Source: Paraburkholderia kirstenboschensis (GTDB lineage: Bacteria > Pseudomonadota > Gammaproteobacteria > Burkholderiales > Burkholderiaceae). From it: a stretch of 64,000 bases of DNA. Under the pieces are notes generated by a model that saw only the letters and a program-made list of their open reading frames with translations, did no database searches and had not been told where the DNA came from. Of the stretch, positions 19,316-27,489 are shown in pieces. Every line of letters starts with the position of its first letter. The stretch's first letter is position 1. The position numbers and the translations under genes are program-made. The stretch is from positions 496,001-560,000 of the forward strand of contig NZ_CAJHCR010000002.1 in assembly GCF_904848585.1 (NCBI RefSeq). The letters are read 5' to 3'.

Positions 19316-20446
19316 TCAACGGTTCGCCTGCACCGCCGCCATTCCGTCGAGCAGCGCCTTATGGAACGCCTGCGGGTCCTGCATCTGCGGCGCATGGCCC
19401 AAGTCGGCGAATTCAACCAGTGTCGCATGCGGAATCGCTTTCGCCGCTGCTTTGCCCAGCTCGGGATAGTGGCCGATCTTCGCACGTACCTCGGGCGGCG
19501 CCGCGTCCTTGCCGATGGCGGTGGTGTCCTTCTGGCCGATCAGCAGCAGCGTTGGCATCTGCAACTGGCCGAGTTCATAAACAACAGGCTGCGTGTAGAT
19601 CATGTCGTAAAGCAATGCCGAATTCCACGCGACGATCTGCTTACCCGGCCCCCGGTACATGCCGGCGAGCATCTGCACCCACGGTTCGTAGTCCGCGCGC
19701 CATTGGCCCGCGTAATAGGTCGACTGCTCGTAGCGGCGAATGCCGTCGGCGGTGGTCTTCAACTCGCGCTGGTACCACTGATCCACCGACAGCGACGGCA
19801 CGCCCTTCGCCTTCCAGTCTTCGAGCCCGATCGGATTGGCGAGCACCAGTTGCTGCGTCTCGCGCGGATACATGAGCGCATAACGCACGGCAAGCATGCC
19901 GCCGGTCGAATGACCGATGATGGTCGCGTCCTTCACGCCCAGCGATTCGAGCAGCGCATGCGTGTTGCGCGCCAGTTGCTGAAAACTGTACTGGTAATGC
20001 TCCGGCTTGCTCGACTTGCAAAAGCCGATCTGGTCCGGCGCGATCACGCGATAGCCGGCGTCGCTCAGACGATGAATCGTCGTGCCCCATGTCGCCGCGC
20101 AGAAGTTCTTGCCGTGCAGAAGCACTGCCGTGCGACCGTTCGCGTGCGCCGGTTTGACGTCCATATACGCCATATGCAGCGCAACGCCTTGCGAAGTGAA
20201 CTCGTATTGCTCAACCGGCGCGGGATAGTTGAAGCCCTCCAACTCAGGTCCATAGGCTGGGCCGTCATTGCCGACCGGCTGAGCGGGCTCGCTTGCAACG
20301 CTGGCCGGCGCGGCTTGCGAAGTAACGGACGGCGCCGTCGCCGGACTATCCGGGGATGCGGCGGAAGCGGCACGTACCGCGACCGGTGCAACGCAGAACA
20401 TGGCGGCGCTCAACGTGGCAAGCAAGGAAAGGCGGCGAGAGGTCAT
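19316..20446 (-). CDS. Secreted alpha/beta hydrolase
   Basis: Predicted esterase/lipase-like hydrolase of 376 residues with a signal peptide (MTSRRLSLLATLSAAMFCVA, cleaved near residue 27). It then has an Ala/Pro/Ser-rich linker and the hydrolase fold from about residue 85. The catalytic triad is visible: Ser in GHSTGG, Asp in LLIGQKD and His in DLGHAPQ; the oxyanion HGKNFCA follows VLLHG. ATG 20446 is chosen over an upstream ATG because it starts directly with the signal peptide. Export to the periplasm or outside is expected; the substrate is not evident. Confidence 0.86.
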   Translation of the reverse strand: MTSRRLSLLATLSAAMFCVAPVAVRAASAASPDSPATAPSVTSQAAPASVASEPAQPVGNDGPAYGPELEGFNYPAPVEQYEFTSQGVALHMAYMDVKPAHANGRTAVLLHGKNFCAATWGTTIHRLSDAGYRVIAPDQIGFCKSSKPEHYQYSFQQLARNTHALLESLGVKDATIIGHSTGGMLAVRYALMYPRETQQLVLANPIGLEDWKAKGVPSLSVDQWYQRELKTTADGIRRYEQSTYYAGQWRADYEPWVQMLAGMYRGPGKQIVAWNSALLYDMIYTQPVVYELGQLQMPTLLLIGQKDTTAIGKDAAPPEVRAKIGHYPELGKAAAKAIPHATLVEFADLGHAPQMQDPQAFHKALLDGMAAVQANR

Positions 20447-20895
20447 CGATATTTTTGCATGGTTGGAAGTGCGTTCACGGCCCGCCGCAAGCACTCACAG
20501 GCTTGCTCACCGGCCGCCGACGATTCTACGACGCCTCTCGCAGCCGCGCAGCGGCGCACACAACACCAGCCGCGTCGTAGCGTGCCGCTAAGTGGCACGC
20601 ATATTGCGCGCCGAACCTCGCCGGCTATGTGTCGTGGCGCACGGAGCACAGGCGCGCAACGGTCGATCGTTCGCAGTTGGGCGCGAGGCGGCTAGCGCAC
20701 GACAAACGTCGCCCGCGCGAGGCGATTCGGTGCTAGAACTACGGGACGGGCTCGCCAGCGCAGCGGCCCGGCAGTGGGATTGGATATGCAGAGCCGGGCG
20801 ACCGGCATCAGCGGGGAATAGTAACCAGCAACGGATTGCATGGCGCCGTAAAGAGGACGGGCATGTGACTGGAGTACGCCGAAGCGCGAAGTTTG
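20447..20895. other. Intergenic region upstream of the glycogen genes
   Basis: This is the first part of an almost 800-base gap between the divergent hydrolase and glgC genes. It contains a sigma-54-type promoter element at 20593 and no convincing gene. From 20896 on the gap is filled by the 55-bp repeat array. Confidence 0.6.
20593..20607 (+). promoter_or_regulatory. Candidate sigma-54 (RpoN) -24/-12 promoter
   Basis: TGGCACGCATATTGC on the plus strand fits the RpoN consensus TGGCAC-N5-TTGC without mismatch, with the invariant GG and GC dinucleotides 10 bases apart. Transcription would start near 20619 and run toward glgC. The first downstream gene on this strand is glgC at 21244, giving a leader of about 625 bases that includes the repeat array. 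There is no enhancer-binding-protein gene nearby, and one such site could occur by chance. Confidence 0.5.
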
Positions 20896-21225
20896 GTCCA
20901 TTGCTAGCAAACCGGGTGGGCCAGAGTAGACGCTGAAGCGCCAACTTCGGTCGACCGCGATAAAACTGCATGGGACCGGAGGAAGCGCTAAACCGCCAAC
21001 TCCGGTCGACCGCGATAAAACTGCATGGGACCGGAGTAGGCGCTAAAGCGCCAACCCCGGTCGACCGCGATAAAACTGCATGGGACCGGAGCAAGCGCTA
21101 AAGCGCCAACTCCGGTCGACCGCGATAAAACTGCATGGGACCGGAGTAAGCGCTAAAGCGCCAACTCCGGTCGACCGCGATAAAACTGCATGGGACCGGA
21201 GTAAGCGCTAAAGCGCTAACTCCGG
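20896..21225 (+). repeat. Array of 55-bp hairpin-forming repeats upstream of glgC
   Basis: Five well-conserved 55-bp copies start at 20951, 21006, 21061, 21116 and 21171. A degenerate sixth copy precedes them at 20896, and traces of another lie further upstream. Each unit holds a nested inverted repeat: GACCGGAGT pairs with ACTCCGGTC, and inside it GCGCT with AGCGC. The RNA would fold into a string of identical stem-loops. Copies differ by a few bases and similarity rises toward glgC. The array ends 18 bases before the glgC start, and the glgC Shine-Dalgarno lies just past the last copy. Confidence 0.97.
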
Positions 21226-21243
21226 TCGACACAGGAGACGGAC

Positions 21244-22509
21244 ATGGATACTCCGGCACGGCTGAACGACCTTCAACGCACCACCCTCGCCATCGTCCTC
21301 GCCGGCGGACGAGGCACGCGGCTCGGACCGCTGACCAACAAGCGCGTCAAACCGGCAGTGCATTTCGGCGGCAAGTACAGGATCATCGACTTCGCGCTGT
21401 CGAATTGTCTGAACTCAGGCATCCGGCGCATCGCCGTCGTCACGCAGTACAAGGCCCACTCGCTGTTGCGCCATCTGCAGCGCGGCTGGAGTTTCCTGCG
21501 CGGCGAGTTCGGCGAATTCATCGATCTGTGGCCCGCGCAGCAGCGCGTGGAAGGCGCGCACTGGTATCGCGGCACCGCCGACGCGGTGTTCCAGAACCTC
21601 GACATCATCCGCTCCATCCGCCCCAAGTACGTGGTCGTGCTGGCGGGCGATCACATCTACAAGATGGACTACACGCGCATGATCGCGGATCACGCCGATA
21701 GCGGCGCGGATTGCACGGTCGGCTGCATCGAGGTGCCGCGCATGGACGCGGTGGCCTTCGGCGTGATGGCCGTCGACGAAAACCGCCGCGTGATCGGCTT
21801 CGTGGAAAAACCCGCCGACCCGCCCGCAATACCTGGCCGCCCCGACACCGCATTGGCGAGCATGGGCATTTACGTGTTCAACGCCGACTACCTGTACTCG
21901 CTGCTGGAGGAAAACATCTCGACCGTGGATACCGATCACGACTTCGGCAAGGACATCCTGCCGCGCGTCGTCACGCAAGGCACGGCGATCGCGCATCCGT
22001 TCGGCATGTCGTGCGTATCGTCGGACCCGAACGTGGAGCCGTACTGGCGCGACGTCGGCACCATCGACGCCTATTGGGCCGCCAATCTCGATCTCGCTTC
22101 CACGATCCCGACGCTCGACCTTTATGACCGCAGCTGGCCGATCTGGACATATCAGGAACAATTGCCGCCCGCCAAGTTCGTGCGTGACCTGAAGGGTCTG
22201 CAAGGTTCCGGCAACAATCTGCTCGCATGCGGCGGCTGCGTGATCTCCGGTTCGCAGATTTCGCGCTCGGTGTTGTCGTCGAATGTGAAAGTGAGTTCGT
22301 TCTGTAACATCAATGAGGCAGTCTTGTTGCCGCAGGTCACGGTCGGCGCGAGTTGCCGCTTGCAGAAAGTGGTCGTGGACCGCGGCTGCGCGATCCCGGA
22401 CGGCACGGTGATCGGCGAAGATCCGGTAGCCGACGCCGAACGTTTCTATCGCACCGACGACGGCGTCGTCCTAGTCACGCCTGAAGCGCTGCGGCAGGAC
22501 CCGACCTGA
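21244..22509 (+). CDS. glgC: Glucose-1-phosphate adenylyltransferase GlgC
   Basis: ADP-glucose pyrophosphorylase, 421 residues; makes ADP-glucose from ATP and glucose-1-phosphate, the committed step of glycogen synthesis. Visible motifs: nucleotide-binding [21 protein letters not shown], the [22 protein letters not shown] block, catalytic [11 protein letters not shown] and sugar-phosphate site FVEKPADP, then a left-handed beta-helix C-terminus ([21 protein letters not shown]). The start has an AGGAGA Shine-Dalgarno directly after the repeat array. glgA follows 103 bases later. Confidence 0.96.
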   Translation: MDTPARLNDLQRTTLAIVLAGGRGTRLGPLTNKRVKPAVHFGGKYRIIDFALSNCLNSGIRRIAVVTQYKAHSLLRHLQRGWSFLRGEFGEFIDLWPAQQRVEGAHWYRGTADAVFQNLDIIRSIRPKYVVVLAGDHIYKMDYTRMIADHADSGADCTVGCIEVPRMDAVAFGVMAVDENRRVIGFVEKPADPPAIPGRPDTALASMGIYVFNADYLYSLLEENISTVDTDHDFGKDILPRVVTQGTAIAHPFGMSCVSSDPNVEPYWRDVGTIDAYWAANLDLASTIPTLDLYDRSWPIWTYQEQLPPAKFVRDLKGLQGSGNNLLACGGCVISGSQISRSVLSSNVKVSSFCNINEAVLLPQVTVGASCRLQKVVVDRGCAIPDGTVIGEDPVADAERFYRTDDGVVLVTPEALRQDPT

Positions 22510-22612
22510 GTCCCACCGGCTACGCGCCGCTTGCCGTGGCTTCGCCCGGCGCGGCGCGCGGCCAGTATTGCGAGCATTCCCCGGCCATCATTCAAGGAAC
22601 GAGACCGAGCCT

Positions 22613-24073
22613 ATGACGATTCGCGCCCTGCACGTCGCAAGCGAGCTGTATCCCCTCCTGAAAACAGGCGGTCTCGCCGACGTCGCGGGCGCATTGCCGT
22701 CCGCGCTGGTCGAGCGCGGCGCCGACGTCCGCGTGCTGCTGCCCGGCTTTCCCTCGGTGGCTGCCGGCTTGCGCGACGTGCGTCCGGTCGCGCAACTGGG
22801 CCGCCGTTTCGGTGCGCCGGGCGTCACGCTCGAACAGGGCACGCTCCCGTCGAACGGACTTATCGTCTACATGATCCGCGCCGCGACGCTGTACGACCGG
22901 CCCGGCAACCCCTATCTGAACGACGAGCACGTGCCGTACGGCGACAACGCACAGCGCTTCGCGCTGCTCGGCTGGGTCGCCGCGCAACTCGCGCAACAGC
23001 TCGACCCGGCCTGGTCGCCGCAAATCGTCCACGCGCACGACTGGCATGCTGGACTCGCCGCCGCCTATCTGAAGGCGGCCGAACGGCAGCATGGCCGGGC
23101 ACCGGCGCGCAGCGTCTTTACGGTGCACAACCTCGCGTACCAGGGCGTTTTTCCCGCGCACCAGTTCGGCCAGCTCGGCCTGCCCGACGATTTCTTCAGC
23201 ATGTACGGCGTCGAATTCTATGGGCAGCTGTCGTTTCTGAAGGCAGGGCTTTACTACAGCGACCGCATCACGACCGTGAGCCCGACCTACGCCCGCGAAA
23301 TTCAGACGCTCGCTCAAGGCGGCGGACTCGACGCTCTTTTACGCAACCGCTCGCACGACCTGTGCGGCATTCTGAACGGCGTCGACTATACGGTGTGGAA
23401 CCCGGCCAGCGACGCGCTCCTCGAAAATCGCTACACCGCCACGCGGCTCGCCGGGAAACTGGCGTGCAAGGAGGCGTTGCAAAAACGCTTCGGTCTCGCG
23501 CAGAAAACCGACGCGCTGCTGTTCGGCGTGGTGAGCCGCCTCACCGAGCAAAAAGGCCTCGACCTGCTGCTCGAAACCGTACCGGAGATCGTCAAACGCG
23601 GCGGGCAGCTGGTCGTGTTCGGCACCGGCGACCCGGCGCTCGAGAACGGCCTGAAACGCGTCGCGCAGACGCATCCCGAATCGGTCGCGGTGGAGCTTGG
23701 CTTCGACGAACAGCTCGCACATACGATCATCGCGGGCAGCGACGTGGTCGCCGTGCCGTCGCGTTTCGAGCCCTGCGGGCTGACGCAGCTCTACGCGCTT
23801 GCCTACGGTTCGCTGCCGCTCGTGCATTCCGTCGGCGGTCTCGCGGACACCGTGGTGGACGCATCGCTGGAAAATCTCGTCGAAGATCTCGCCACCGGTT
23901 TCGTCTTCGAGCACTTCCAGCCGCGCGGTCTTACCGCCGCGATTCGCCGGGCGTTCGCGCTCTATGGCCGGCGCACCGAATGGAAAGCGGCGCAGCGGCG
24001 CGCGATGCGCCAGGACTTCGGCTGGGGCGCTTCCGCGGACCGCTACCTGGCGCTGTATCGCGAGCTTGTCTGA
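22613..24073 (+). CDS. glgA: Glycogen synthase GlgA
   Basis: ADP-glucose-dependent alpha-1,4-glucan synthase (GT5), 486 residues. The N-terminal ADP-glucose site KTGGLADV is preceded by ALHVASELYPLL, and IVHAHDWHAGL and VFTVHNLAYQG are classic GlgA. The E-x7-E retaining GT motif is in SRFEPCGLTQLYALAYG. ATG 22613 is chosen because residues before it are not GlgA-like. It forms a two-gene glycogen unit with glgC; branching and debranching enzymes are not in the window. Confidence 0.95.
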   Translation: MTIRALHVASELYPLLKTGGLADVAGALPSALVERGADVRVLLPGFPSVAAGLRDVRPVAQLGRRFGAPGVTLEQGTLPSNGLIVYMIRAATLYDRPGNPYLNDEHVPYGDNAQRFALLGWVAAQLAQQLDPAWSPQIVHAHDWHAGLAAAYLKAAERQHGRAPARSVFTVHNLAYQGVFPAHQFGQLGLPDDFFSMYGVEFYGQLSFLKAGLYYSDRITTVSPTYAREIQTLAQGGGLDALLRNRSHDLCGILNGVDYTVWNPASDALLENRYTATRLAGKLACKEALQKRFGLAQKTDALLFGVVSRLTEQKGLDLLLETVPEIVKRGGQLVVFGTGDPALENGLKRVAQTHPESVAVELGFDEQLAHTIIAGSDVVAVPSRFEPCGLTQLYALAYGSLPLVHSVGGLADTVVDASLENLVEDLATGFVFEHFQPRGLTAAIRRAFALYGRRTEWKAAQRRAMRQDFGWGASADRYLALYRELV

Positions 24074-24183
24074 GTTGGCGCCCGCCTGAGTTCGTGCCTG
24101 CCTGAGTTGGTGCCTGCCTGAGTTGGTGCCTGCCTGAGTTGGTGCCTGCCTGAGTTGGTGCTTGCCTGAGTTGGCGCCCGCCT
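24072..24183. repeat. Tandem array: seven copies of a 16-bp unit at the glgA 3' end
   Basis: Seven direct copies of GAGTTGGTGCCTGCCT (variants GAGTTGGCGCCCGCCT at both ends and GAGTTCGTGCCTGCCT second), then a truncated copy. The first unit begins inside the glgA stop codon (TGA at 24071-24073), so the array is the immediate 3' untranslated region of glgA. The symmetric variant units at the ends suggest growth from the middle by slippage. Confidence 0.97.
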
Positions 24184-24253
24184 GAGTTGCCCGGCCGCAA
24201 ACAGCGCGGCGCCGCGCATCTTTGGTGATGGTTCGGCGCAACAACACGGGGAC

Positions 24254-24372
24254 GGATCAACTGCCTTGCGGCAAACTCATGTATTGTTTCCTGACGATGC
24301 AAACCGAGCATTATTCTTGCGTCGTCTGAAGCAGTGCTGCGCGCGAGGCATTCGGCTCATGCCGAAACACCG
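24254..24372 (+). pseudogene. Possible REP-associated (Y1-type) transposase fragment
   Basis: In one plus-strand frame the region reads LRQTHVLFPDDANRALFLRR and on to [17 protein letters not shown]. This resembles the early part of RAYT/Y1 transposases, where an N-R-x3-F-x-DD-x-x-R-x-x-FL block is followed by an MPNHxH motif. Here the two motifs are brought together by an apparent deletion and the second His-rich motif is altered. The piece is far too short to work and has no good start. The identification is from memory of the family and is tentative. Confidence 0.3.
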
Positions 24373-24431
24373 TCACCGCGCATTCCTCCCGTTTTCACCG
24401 ATCGCGCACGAACGGCTGCGCGAGCCATACC

Positions 24432-25298
24432 ATGACGAAGAACGTTCTGAGCATCCAGTCACATGTCGTTTTCGGGCACGCGGGTAACAGCGCCGCCGTG
24501 TTCCCGATGCGCAGGCTTGGCGTGAACGTGTGGCCACTGAACACGGTGCAGTTCTCGAACCACACGCAGTACGGCCATTGGACCGGCACGGCGATCAATG
24601 CCGCGCAGATGGAAGAGCTCGCCGAAGGCATCGGCGCAATCGGCATGCTGCCGCGCTGCGACGCCGTGCTCTCGGGTTACCTCGGCACGCCGGAGCAGGC
24701 GCAATCGGTACTGGAAATCGTCAAGGCCGTTAAGGCCGCTAATCCGCGTGCGTGGTACTTCTGCGATCCGGTAATGGGCGCCGCGAGCGGCTGCAAGGTC
24801 GAGCCGGGCATCCAGGAATTTCTCGTGAACACCATGCCGGAGATGGCCGACGCGATGGCGCCGAACCATACGGAGTTGCAGCGGCTCGTGGGCCGCGAGA
24901 TCGAGACACTCGAAGAAGCCGTCACCGCGTGCCGCGAGATCATCGCGCGCGGGCCGAAGCTCGTGCTGGTCAAACATCTGCTCGACCGCAACAGTCCCGC
25001 CAACCGCTTCAACATGCTGGTCGTCACCGAACGCGAAGCGTGGATGGGCCAGCGCCCGCTCTATCCGTTCGCGCGGCAACCGGTTGGCGTCGGCGATCTG
25101 ACGAGCGCAGTGTTCGTCGCACGCACGCTGCTGGGCGATACGATTCGCGCGGCGTTCGAGCACACGCTCGCGGCGGTCAACGCCGTCGTCAAGCTGACCT
25201 GGCAAGCCGGGCGCTACGAGCTCGAACTGGTGGCCGCGCAGAACGAAATCGCGCAGCCCCGCGAGTGGTTCGACGCGTGGGTGGCGGAGACCGCATAG
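24432..25298 (+). CDS. pdxY: Pyridoxal kinase PdxY
   Basis: Ribokinase-fold kinase, 288 residues, phosphorylating pyridoxal to PLP (vitamin B6 salvage). Typical features are the N-terminal [21 protein letters not shown], the lid region [12 protein letters not shown] and DPVMG at about residue 115. The anion-hole/catalytic block sits near [15 protein letters not shown], where Asp is the catalytic base. Starts at ATG 24432 and is monocistronic by context. Confidence 0.94.
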   Translation: MTKNVLSIQSHVVFGHAGNSAAVFPMRRLGVNVWPLNTVQFSNHTQYGHWTGTAINAAQMEELAEGIGAIGMLPRCDAVLSGYLGTPEQAQSVLEIVKAVKAANPRAWYFCDPVMGAASGCKVEPGIQEFLVNTMPEMADAMAPNHTELQRLVGREIETLEEAVTACREIIARGPKLVLVKHLLDRNSPANRFNMLVVTEREAWMGQRPLYPFARQPVGVGDLTSAVFVARTLLGDTIRAAFEHTLAAVNAVVKLTWQAGRYELELVAAQNEIAQPREWFDAWVAETA

Positions 25299-25454
25299 CG
25301 GCTTCGCTTGCCGCGGGCGGCAACGCGGCGCCGTGCGCCGCACGGAACCTTGGCGGCCTGCCGGTCGTCCTATAATGCGTGCCGCGTGCGGGAAGCAACG
25401 ACTCACGCGCGCGGCAAACTTTCAGGCACCCGGCATTCAGCAGACGAGGCATCG

Positions 25455-25916
25455 ATGGACGGTTATATCCGCAGCGAGCGGGAAGAGTATTTTGAGCAGT
25501 TGTGCATCAGCGTCGACGCGGACGAGGTGCACGAACAGGAAGCCATCGAGTTCTTCGAGAACCAGTTCGACCAGGCCGACTTCGATCCCACGCAGTGGCT
25601 CGACATCGCGCTCTACTACTCACCGGCGGTGGCGCGCGGCATCATCGACATGGTGACGCCCGACGACAAGGCGCGCAGCAACATTGCCGAAGTAATCGCC
25701 GACAACCTCGACATCTCCTACGGCGAGGACGAGTGCCAGCAGTTTGCCGAGACCATCGAATTCGCGCTGAACAACGGCGTGCCGGTGGATCTCGACCTCG
25801 TGCTCGACGGCTGCCAGCGCGCGATCGACGACCTCGACACATGGGCTGACGACGAAACCAAGGCGCCGCTCTTGCGTCTGCGCGAAGAAGTGATGCGCCA
25901 GCAAGGCGAGCGCTAG
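25455..25916 (+). CDS. Conserved hypothetical acidic protein
   Basis: Protein of 153 residues, strongly acidic (many Asp/Glu, few Arg/Lys), predicted mainly helical and without signal peptide or membrane segment. It starts at ATG 25455 (MDGYIRSEREEYFEQLCISV). Codon bias and third-position GC are like those of its neighbours, which supports a real gene. It lies 157 bases after pdxY. I do not recognise a domain; a cytoplasmic binding or regulatory role is possible but unproven. Confidence 0.75.
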   Translation: MDGYIRSEREEYFEQLCISVDADEVHEQEAIEFFENQFDQADFDPTQWLDIALYYSPAVARGIIDMVTPDDKARSNIAEVIADNLDISYGEDECQQFAETIEFALNNGVPVDLDLVLDGCQRAIDDLDTWADDETKAPLLRLREEVMRQQGER

Positions 25917-26329
25917 AAACCGGCGCGTCGCTCCGGGCGCAAGCATTGCGTTGCATTGCATTGCTCTTTGCTTACTGCCATTCCTTGCCGCCCAGACGCG
26001 GCATCACGCCCGCACATGCCTTAAACGTCCCCCTGTACGTTGCTTGAAGCATGTGCGGTAATCCGCATCCCCGCCCCGCCCCCCGGCATGCGGCCCGCCC
26101 ACGCGCGCGCGGCTTATGCCGAAATTCTCATTCAAAGCGCAGCGAACTGCCAAGACGGCGGCATATTGGCTTTCTATATTCGCCGCACATGACCAGCGTG
26201 CAAACGCGAGTGCGCGTATTCCAGCATTGTGTATCGCGAGCCATTTTCCTTAGTCTCTCGTTGCACGCAGGACCCGCGTCGCAGCCTTGCCGCTTTCATA
26301 ACCTGGAACTGTCGAAGTAAGGAGAGACC
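25917..26329. promoter_or_regulatory. Intergenic region upstream of the LivK-like gene
   Basis: 413 bases without a gene. The last 180 bases are less GC-rich and should hold the livK-type promoter. Around 26155-26191 an imperfect inverted repeat has GCGGCATAT facing ATATTCGCCGC, a possible operator or leader hairpin. Short iterations of GCATTGC lie near 25941-25965. Confidence 0.4.
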
Positions 26330-27481
26330 ATGAGTCTTAACAACACGCTCAAACCGCTTGCTTTGTTCGTTGGCGCCATGATCGCAGCGGCGCCGCTCGC
26401 CAGTTTCGCCGACGACCTGCCGGTCAAGATCGGTTTCGCCGCGCCCATGACCGGGGCCAACGCCGGCTACGGCAAGGATCTCGAGAACGGTGTGCGGCTC
26501 GCTATCGAGGAAGCCAACGCGCAGAAGCTCAAGATCGGCGACAAGGTCGCGCAGTTCCAGATCGTCTCGCAGGACGACCAGGCGGACCCGCGCATCGGCG
26601 TGCAGGTCGCGCAGAAGCTGGTGGATGCGGGCGTTTCGGTGGTGGTCGGCCACTTCAACTCGGGCACGACGATTCCCGCCTCGCAGGTCTATGAGCAGGC
26701 CGGCATTCCGGTGATCGACCCCGCCGCGACGAACCCGATCATTACCGGCCGCGGCTTCGCGAACACCTTCATGGTGATCTCCACGGACGCGCAAAATGCC
26801 GGCAACGCAGGCGTATACGCGGTCGAGGTGACGAAGGCGAAACGCATTGCGATCATCGACGACCGCACCGCATTCGGCCAGGGCGAAGCCGACGAGTTCG
26901 AGAAGGCCGTCAAGGCGCATGGCGGCAACATCGTCGCGCGCGAATACACCGACAATCACGCGGTCGACTTCAGCACGCAGATCACCAAGATCAAGGCGGC
27001 GAACGCGGACCTGATTTTCTTCGGTGGGCTCGACACGCAGGCAGCGGGTTTCGCGAGGCGCATGAAGCAACTCGGCGTGACGGCGCAACTGGTGGGCGGC
27101 GGCGGCGTGGAGGACCCCGAGTTCATCAAGCTTGCGGGCGACTCGGCCGAAGGCGTAATGGCCTGGGAATACGGCCGCCCGCTCGCGCAACTGCCGGGCG
27201 GCAAGGACTTCTCCGCGAAGTTCAAGAAGCGCTTTGGCGGCGAGATCCTGTCGTATGCGCCGTTCGGCTATGACGGCGCGTGGGCCGCCATCAAGGCCAT
27301 GCAGCAGGCCAAATCGACTTCGCCCGCCGATTACCGGCCGGCTCTCAAGGCGATCGACTTCGAAGGCGTGACCGGCAAGATTTCGTTCGACAACACCGGC
27401 GCGCTGAAAAGCGGCGCGTCGACGCTCTATCAGGTCAAGAACGGCGCGTGGGTTCCGGTCGTGACCAAGAGCGGCTCCTGA
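26330..27481 (+). CDS. Branched-chain amino acid ABC transporter binding protein (LivK/LivJ type)
   Basis: Periplasmic type I binding protein, 383 residues. It starts at ATG 26330 after a strong AAGGAGAG Shine-Dalgarno. The signal peptide ends near PLASFA-DD (residue 26). The mature protein has KIGFAAPMTGANAGYGKDLENGVRLAIEEAN and GHFNSGTTIPASQVYEQAGIPVIDPAATNP, hallmarks of Leu/Ile/Val-binding proteins. No permease or ATPase gene is adjacent. The ligand is probably a branched-chain or related amino acid. Confidence 0.93.
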   Translation: MSLNNTLKPLALFVGAMIAAAPLASFADDLPVKIGFAAPMTGANAGYGKDLENGVRLAIEEANAQKLKIGDKVAQFQIVSQDDQADPRIGVQVAQKLVDAGVSVVVGHFNSGTTIPASQVYEQAGIPVIDPAATNPIITGRGFANTFMVISTDAQNAGNAGVYAVEVTKAKRIAIIDDRTAFGQGEADEFEKAVKAHGGNIVAREYTDNHAVDFSTQITKIKAANADLIFFGGLDTQAAGFARRMKQLGVTAQLVGGGGVEDPEFIKLAGDSAEGVMAWEYGRPLAQLPGGKDFSAKFKKRFGGEILSYAPFGYDGAWAAIKAMQQAKSTSPADYRPALKAIDFEGVTGKISFDNTGALKSGASTLYQVKNGAWVPVVTKSGS

Positions 27482-27489
27482 GCGCGGCG

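Noticed and set aside
20896-21225. CRISPR array
   Set aside because: The 55-bp units are directly adjacent with no unique spacers, and no cas genes are present.
23931-24311. Minus-strand repeat protein over the 16-bp array (RQAPTQAGTNSG type)
   Set aside because: Product of the 16-bp repeat read on the wrong strand of glgA; the frame continues as a shadow into glgA.
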